Shown here: in pieces, positions 58,737 through 64,000 of the stretch
How positions within the stretch are numbered: position 1 is the first letter of the stretch
Layout of the letters: each line of letters opens with the position of its first letter
DNA from: Blepharisma japonicum
Taxonomy: Eukaryota; Ciliophora; Heterotrichea; Heterotrichida; Blepharismidae
Direction of reading: 5' to 3'
NCBI GenBank assembly: GCA_949751835.1
Contig: CATKHK010000016.1
Location: forward strand, 124,001 to 188,000
Length of the DNA: 64,000 bases
Position numbers and translations under genes: made by a program
The notes under the pieces: model-generated
Told to the model about the DNA's origin: nothing
The model's input: the letters and a program-made list of their open reading frames with translations, nothing else
Database searches by the model: none

Positions 58737-60257
58737 TTAGCTCTGCCCTAATTTTGCCTTTAATATTAAAATTTCAGAGTTCAAAACATCAATTTTCTCT
58801 ATCTGAGATTTAAGCTGAGACTGCAAGTCTGAGTTTTGCTTATCTTTGACTGTAAGTTGCTGCTTTAAATTTGATTCTTTCTGGGAAAATTCAGTTCTCA
58901 TTTCTGAAGCATCATTTTGGAGTTCTTCTTCTCGCTTCATCAGCAGATCATTTCTTTCTTGAAGGACATTAATTCTCTCTTCAAGATATTTTTTATCCAA
59001 TGAGTATTGCTGCGTTATCTCGTCACGAATTTGTATTTCGCACTCTTTAAGTGAAGTTTCATGTGATATCCTCATATCAAGCATATTTGTTTTCAGCTGT
59101 TTAAGCTCCTTGTGAGCATTTTCGTATTCTCTTTTAGCCTTTGTAAAAGATTCTTGAAGCGAGTTTAAGTTTTGTTCATATGCTGCTGCATTTCTTTCCA
59201 ACTCTAGTTTGTGAGCCTGCTTAAGTGTTTCAACTTCTCTGAAAGCTTCATTATCAATCTCCTGTCTGTTATTTTTAGCTTGGCTAAACCTTTCTTCGTA
59301 TTTTGCTATTTTGTCTTCATATGAAGCTACAAGCTGATCATGTAGCTCTCTACTTTTTAGAAGCTCAGACTTCAGTATATTTTTTTCATCATTTACAGCT
59401 TGGAGCCTAAATTCAAGTTCCTCAATTCTTCTGCGATCTTTATTTTCCCTTTCAGCTATTTCATCTCTCAGATCATTCATTTTCTTCTCTGCGAATTCTC
59501 TCATAGTTTTATGCTCTTCTAATTCTTTTTCAATCAAAATTTTAGTTTCGTTTGCTTTTCTTTTTTCTATTTCAATTAGACTATCAATTCTTGGGATTTT
59601 TTCGGATCTTCTGCTTTCTGGACATGGACTGTGAGTTCGCGATGTTCTTATTGAGCGTATTTCAGGTGTTTTTATGATAGAAACTCCTTCACTACGCCGA
59701 GCCCGTAGTTTTGTGTCTATTTCTCCAAGAATATCTAATGGAATATGATTTCCTGACAGCTCTATACATTGGATAGTGCTTTGTGCATCAATTGAAGAAA
59801 GAAGCTCTTCTCCTCCTTGCCTATCAATGTCATTTCACCTTAGATCAATCCCTATAAGTATGCTGTTTTTTCTAATCATTGTAGCTATTTCAGATGCACC
59901 TTCACAAGTAATTTTATTGTTTCTCAAATCTAAAAATTTCAGCGAATTATTCGTTGATAGTGAAATGCATAAATGTTTCAAAGAATCATCTGTACCTAAA
60001 TTATTCCATTGAAAGGAAGCACTCTCAATTTCATTTGGGAACTGGAATACAGCTGAAATTTGCTTTATTCCTTCAGAGCCAATATTATTTCCTTTTAACT
60101 CCAGCTTCTTGATCTTTGGATTTTCTTTAATGAATTTTGCAATAACTTCGCAAGCATTATCTCCAAGGAAAAGATCTGGCAGTAGTAGCTCAGAGTTTCC
60201 TTTTTGGCTTTCAAGATCCCTTAGGAGCTTACTGCTTGCAATTTCCATCATATTCAT
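58737..60257 (-). CDS. LRR / coiled-coil protein (LRRC45-like)
   Basis: 506 aa. RNI-type leucine-rich repeats occupy residues 1-165 (LELKGNNIGSEGIKQI, LDLRNNKITCEGASEI, IDLRWNDIDRQGGEEL, IELSGNHIPLDIL). A Ser/Arg-rich hinge follows, then about 290 residues of continuous coiled coil (from residue 225). LRRC45 has this layout and links centrosome/basal bodies in animals. In a ciliate a basal-body role is likely but inferred. Three Met codons follow within four positions (60257, 60251, 60248); the first is chosen. TGA supplies Trp in LRWNDI. Confidence 0.85.
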
Positions 60258-60341
60258 ATTCCTCAAAAATCACTTTATTTTACTATTAAAATTATCAAAT
60301 TAAAAACTGGAGAAATAAAGCCTATTAAATTTTTTGCTAGA

Positions 60342-61073
60342 ATGGCGATTACTCCTGAGAGATTGCAACTATTTGTTCATTATTTATGTCCATATGCTCA
60401 GCGAGCTTTATATACACTTGCTTATAAAGGTATTCAATGTGAAATTATAGAAGTAGATCTTACGAAAAAGCCATCATGGTTCCTTGAGGTTAATCCTTTA
60501 GGACAAGTGCCAGCTGCAAGAGTTATCCAATTTGGAAAAGAGTATCATATATGTGAGTCAATAAATGTTTCAGAGTATTTCGATTCATTTCCTGGCCCAC
60601 CTCTATATCCAAGACTTTCCAATGGTACAGTAAATCCAATAGAAAAAACATTAGTAGATCTAAACATTAGACAAGTTTCTGATGCAGCTACGCAAAATCT
60701 TGCTACTTATTATAAAGGATTTGGGACTCCAGAACAAATCTTAGCAACAAGAAAATTACTTAAAAATCTTGATAGAATCCTTGATAATAGAGGATTTCTA
60801 ATGACGAAGATTTTAGGGAAAAATGAATTGACTTTGTCAGATATCGTTTTATTGCCTATGGTCGAGAGACTTTATGCACTAAAAGATGGGGCTTGAAGAG
60901 ATCTTGTTGATGGAGAAGATTTATCAAACCTATGATTTTGGTTTGATAAGCTTATAGAGCAGCCTTGGGGTCAGGCTATGAGAGCAGACCCGAAAAGGAT
61001 CGCAAAATGGATCATCGGTAGAAGAAGCCCAGACTATAAGGGTCTCAGTCTTCCTTTAACTAACTATGATTAG
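60342..61073 (+). CDS. Omega-like glutathione transferase, copy 1
   Basis: 243 aa, a usual GST length. The thioredoxin-like domain has the Cys-type active site LCPYAQRALY (Cys at about residue 16), the cis-Pro motif GQVPA and CESINVSEYFD for glutathione binding. An all-helical C-terminal domain follows (TLSDIVLLPMVERL). Cys instead of Tyr/Ser at the active site places it nearer the omega class, which works as thiol transferase or dehydroascorbate reductase. Two TGA codons read as Trp (GAWRDL, NLWFWF). The 3' half of the gene is duplicated at 63221..63549. Confidence 0.93.
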
Positions 61074-61524
61074 TTCTTAACCAATCAATATCAAGAAAAA
61101 TTTTAATATTAAAATTAAATAGTCAACAAATTTATTACGATAAATGTTGGACGGCATTCGATTACAAATTTATAATAATAAAGATGACGTCTAATCCTGA
61201 AAGAATCCAGCTGATTGTCCACTATTTGTGCCCGTATGCTCAGAGAGCTTTATACGCACTAGCCTATAAAGGGATACAATGTGAGATAATTGAAGCGGAT
61301 TTAGTTGATAAGCCCTCATACCTTTTGGAAGTCAATCCATTAGGAAAAGTCCCAGCCCTCAAAGCTATTCAGGATGGAAGAGAATATCACCTTTATGAAT
61401 CAATTAATGTTGCTGAATATTTCGATTCCTTCCCAGGTCCTGCTCTTTACCCAAGAAGACCTGATGGCTCAATTAACCCTGTAGAAAAAGCCTTAATTGA
61501 CATTAACGTAAAACTTGTTGCTGA
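60745..61524 (+). repeat. Segmental duplication, source copy
   Basis: Spans the 3' half of GST copy 1, the 110-bp spacer and the 5' part of GST copy 2. The same segment recurs at 63221..64000 at a constant offset of 2476 bp, without indels and with only scattered substitutions, including in the spacer. The duplication therefore looks recent. Its far end lies beyond the window. Confidence 0.95.
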
Positions 61525-61915
61525 TGCGCTACCTGCCACTCTTTTCCCTCATTTCAAAGCAACTGGAACTCCTGAACAAATAGAAGCAGTTAAGAAAATA
61601 TTGAGAACTATTAATGGACTTGTTGAAGGAGGAGGATATTTAATGACCAAAGCTTTGGGGAGAAATGAATTTACTTTTGCTGATATTATATTGCTCCCGT
61701 TTGTTGAAAGAATTGTTGCTTGGAAAGATCAAGCCTGGAGCGAACTTGTACAAGGAGAGGATTTTTCTAATTTATGGGCTTGGTTTGAAAGAATCATGCA
61801 GGAACCTTGGGCTCAACGATTCAGAGTGGATCATAGGAGACTTCTAAACAATATGACTCTATTAAGAAGCCCTGGTTATAAGGGACTGACACTTCCCATA
61901 ACTAATTATGATTAG
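61184..61915 (+). CDS. Omega-like glutathione transferase, copy 2
   Basis: 243 aa, tandem paralogue of copy 1 with 110 bp between. Same motifs: LCPYAQRALY, GKVPALKAI, YESINVAEYFD and FTFADIILLPFVERI. Differences are spread along the whole length, so copies 1 and 2 are older than the segmental duplication. Here Trp is encoded by TGG at the positions where copy 1 uses TGA. A copy nearly identical to its 5' part begins at 63660. Confidence 0.93.
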   Translation: MTSNPERIQLIVHYLCPYAQRALYALAYKGIQCEIIEADLVDKPSYLLEVNPLGKVPALKAIQDGREYHLYESINVAEYFDSFPGPALYPRRPDGSINPVEKALIDINVKLVADALPATLFPHFKATGTPEQIEAVKKILRTINGLVEGGGYLMTKALGRNEFTFADIILLPFVERIVAWKDQAWSELVQGEDFSNLWAWFERIMQEPWAQRFRVDHRRLLNNMTLLRSPGYKGLTLPITNYD

Positions 61916-61974
61916 CTTTGCAAATCAAATAAAGAGTTTTATAAATTATTTCTATATACCAAAATAAATTAAAA

Positions 61975-62721
61975 TTACTTTCCATAATACACAGCAGGAA
62001 CATACACGAAATCCTCCCCAGAGTATGCATAATGATGTTGAGAAGATTTCATCGAAATTCGCGAAGCCTTAGTTGGCATTCTATAAGGACTTTCTTTTGT
62101 CAAAGACTTAACACTTGATTTCATTTGGATGCTTCTAAATAAACTTTACTTCAGTTGAGACTTTTCAGGCGATATTTCTCTTAAAGGATATACAGGAGTT
62201 CTAGATCTCACTGCTTCACTTTTAGTTCTTTCATGTACAGGTATTCGTTTCTGCGAAGCCTGCTTGATACCTATTTTTTTATAATTATTCGAATTATCAT
62301 AGATTGTTGCATAATTTCTTTTGTCTATCAAATTTGATTTTTTATAGCTTGAATTGTTCATTTTTGGTTTATTTGATGGATAAGGAGGTATTGTGTCATT
62401 CTGAGATTTTAGCCCTTTATTGATGATAGGAAGAGATTTCTCCAGTGTTAAACGTTGCTTGACTGGGCTTGCATTTGGTGATGATAAAAACCTGTTGATA
62501 GTTGTTGATGACCTTTGCCGAGTTTGCCTGGGAAATATATAATTAGAATTAACAGTTGATTTCTTGTACTTCGTTTCAATTTCTTGACGAATGGAATCGC
62601 CGATGTCTGAATCACGATCAATTTCTTTAAGAAATGTATTATCACATACAGAACTTAAGGAGCTTATAGTACTCAGGAAAATGTCAGTGTTTACTTGAAA
62701 ATGAGCTTCGGTTTGCTCCAT
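61975..62721 (-). CDS. Basic Ser/Thr-rich protein, unidentified
   Basis: 243 aa after removing a 15-nt intron. No domain recognised. The sequence is rich in Ser, Lys, Arg and Asn, with many S/TP sites (SPNASPVKQR, RSRTPVYPLR, ISPEKS), and looks disordered; it could be a phosphorylated cytoskeleton-associated protein. The last 50 residues come from a second exon (SIQMKSSVKSLTKESPYR ... VPAVYYGK). It lies convergent to GST copy 2. Confidence 0.7.
62135..62149 (-). other. 15-nt intron of the basic protein gene
   Basis: Coding strand GTAAAGTTTATTTAG. It carries a TAA in frame; removal joins SQLK to SIQMKSS. Confidence 0.8.
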
Positions 62722-63220
62722 TTTAAAGGGATTAAATGTAAGATCTATTTTCGGAATTCTTTTGAGGAATTTAATTATTTTTTCTGATGAAACCGAAATT
62801 TTTCTTTATTTAACTAGTAAAGATTTAAATATAATGCTTCAGCTACACACTATTTCTCATCATTGAATCAAAATCTGATTTTACTAATTCCTCTGAGCTC
62901 ATATAATACCTCACATGTTCAATTTCTTCACTCATCCTTTTCCTCATTGTATTGGGACACTTTGTGGATTTTCATCTGATTCTCGCAAAGGGGAAATAGA
63001 TTCTTTATTAGTCTTAAATTCACTTGCAGATTTCTGGAGCTCAAGTTTAACGATTAGGTGCTTATAGTGTCTAATGCCCAAGCCCATAAAAGGGTTTGAG
63101 CCAAGATAGTGATGCTACGGGCTTTTCTATCACTTAAAATGGCGCACAATATGGATAGACATTCCTTAACAGGTTTAGTAGCGAGAATTTGGGAGTTTCG
63201 CTCCAGGCTCCAGCTTTTAA
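62722..63220. other. Spacer up to the duplication breakpoint
   Basis: About 500 bp that is not part of the repeated segment. A plus-strand frame from ATG 63112 runs into the truncated GST copy, but its first 36 codons look like non-coding sequence. No other feature. Confidence 0.5.
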
Positions 63221-63549
63221 CAACAAGAAAATTACTTAAAATTCTCGATAGAATCCTTGAAAATAGAGAATTTCTAATGACGAAGATTTTAGGGAAAAAT
63301 GAATTGACTTTGTCAGATATCGTTTTATTGCCTATGGTCGAGAGACTTTATGCACTAAAAGATGGGGCTTGAAGAGATCTTGTTGATGGAGAAGATTTAT
63401 CAAACCTATGATTTTGGTTTGATAAGCTTATAGAGCAGCCTTGGGGTCAGGCTATGAGAGCAGACCCGAAAAGGATCGCAAAATGGATCATCGGTAGAAG
63501 AAGCCCAGACTATAAGGGTCTCATTCTCCCTTTAACTAACTATGATTAG
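63221..63549 (+). pseudogene. Headless glutathione transferase copy
   Basis: Matches the C-terminal helical domain of GST copy 1 (from RKLLKILDRIL to LPLTNYD) including its stop and the two TGA-coded Trp. The thioredoxin-like domain with the catalytic Cys and glutathione site is absent, because the duplication began inside the gene. A fused ORF from ATG 63112 would add unrelated residues; a working enzyme is not expected. Confidence 0.85.
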
Positions 63550-63659
63550 TTCTTAACCAATCAATATCAAGAAAAATTTTAATATTAAAATTAAATAGTC
63601 AACAAATTTATTACGATAAATGTTGGACGACATTTGATTACAAATTTATAATAATAAAG

Positions 63660-64000
63660 ATGACATCTAATCCTGAAAGAATCCAGCTGATTGTCCACTA
63701 TTTGTGCCCGTGTGCTCAAAGAGCTTTATACGCACTAGCCTATAAAGGGATACAATGTGAGATAATAGAAGTGGATTTAGTTGATAAGCCCCCATTCCTT
63801 TTGGAAGTCAATCCATTAGGAAAAGTCCCATCCGTCAAAGTTATTCAGGATGGAAGAGAATATCACCTTTATGAATCAATTACTGTTGCAGAATATTTCG
63901 ATTCCTTCCCAGGTCCTGCTCTTTACCCAAGAAGACCTGATGGCTCAATTAATCCTGTAGAAAAAGCTTTAATTGACATTAACGTAAAACTTGTTGCTGA
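63660..64000 (+). CDS. Omega-like glutathione transferase, copy 4 (3' partial)
   Basis: First 113 codons of a further GST, nearly identical to copy 2 in DNA. It has the same ATG context and 5' spacer. Amino-acid changes include CPYAQRA to CPCAQRA next to the active-site Cys, PSYL to PPFL, PALKAI to PSVKVI, and SINV to SITV. The frame is open to the window end. Several non-synonymous changes in a recent copy suggest relaxed or changed selection. Confidence 0.9.
   Translation, partial: MTSNPERIQLIVHYLCPCAQRALYALAYKGIQCEIIEVDLVDKPPFLLEVNPLGKVPSVKVIQDGREYHLYESITVAEYFDSFPGPALYPRRPDGSINPVEKALIDINVKLVA

Larger units (their letters stand above)
63221..64000 (+). repeat. Segmental duplication, second copy
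   Basis: Counterpart of 60745..61524. The left breakpoint is sharp, at the CAACAAGAAA block; left of it the sequences are unrelated. The right end is cut by the window. Confidence 0.95.

Noticed and set aside
63112-63372. Chimeric ORF as a new fused gene
   Set aside because: Only its GST-derived part looks like protein; the first 36 codons are unrelated spacer read through by chance up to the duplication breakpoint.
1-64000. Bacterial origin (code 4, PntA, hybrid histidine kinase)
   Set aside because: Micro-introns, dynamin, SNF2, PP2A B56, COMMD, PKG and four-domain Ca2+ channels are eukaryotic; there are no ribosome binding sites or operons.

Overview
This window is protein-coding nuclear DNA of a heterotrich ciliate, most likely Blepharisma or a close relative. 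Three things seen in the sequence point there. (1) UGA must be read as tryptophan. Almost every gene is interrupted by in-frame TGA codons at conserved Trp positions, for example the Trp after the pore glutamate of the calcium channels, and every gene ends in TAA or TAG. (2) The introns are 15-17 nt long (GTA...AG, usually with A at position 10), as known from heterotrichs. (3) The sequence is AT-rich, with short intergenic spacers, and the gene families (EF-hand/PH kinase, four-CNB PKG, four-domain Ca2+ channels) are alveolate-like. I resolved about 30 genes. All coordinates below assume UGA=Trp and, where stated, removal of micro-introns inferred from the reading frame.

Layout. 1-4.3 kb (+): C-terminal part of a proton-translocating NAD(P) transhydrogenase, RNase H1, and a dynamin-like GTPase. 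4.5-22.6 kb (-): three head-to-tail paralogous four-domain voltage-gated Ca2+ channel alpha subunits (1917, 1967 and 1990 aa), all with an EEEE selectivity filter. 22.6-23.8 kb: AT-rich spacer. 23.8-25.5 kb (+): a kinase with EF hands, then a PH domain, then the catalytic domain (CDPK7-like). 25.8-35.5 kb (-): an unidentified protein, two tandem mitochondrial pyruvate carrier subunits, an acylation-signal-bearing cGMP-dependent protein kinase with four cyclic-nucleotide-binding modules, and a large kelch/cysteine-rich membrane protein. 35.5-38.9 kb: a gene-poor stretch with a diverged tandem repeat and decayed protein-like fragments. 38.9-42.0 kb (-): SNF2/BRG1-type remodeller.

42.6-49.2 kb (+): mucolipin-like TRP channel, cyclin Y-like protein, membrane hybrid histidine kinase, F-box-associated (FBA) domain protein. 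49.3-60.3 kb, mixed strands: PP2A B56 subunit, B-box/kelch protein, SIAH-like RING protein, C2-domain protein with an 11-residue repeat, COMMD protein, coiled-coil protein, ZNHIT3-like protein, a small basic protein, and an LRR/coiled-coil LRRC45-like protein. 60.3-64.0 kb: an omega-like glutathione transferase family expanded by a recent segmental duplication. It leaves two whole genes, one headless copy and one copy cut by the window edge.

The genes do not form an operon. The strongest functional theme is Ca2+ and cyclic-nucleotide signalling: three Ca2+ channels, an EF-hand kinase, a PKG and a TRPML-like channel. In heterotrichs such pathways control contraction, ciliary reversal and light responses, but a link between these neighbours is inference only. 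I found no rRNA, tRNA, CRISPR array, transposase or virus-like element.
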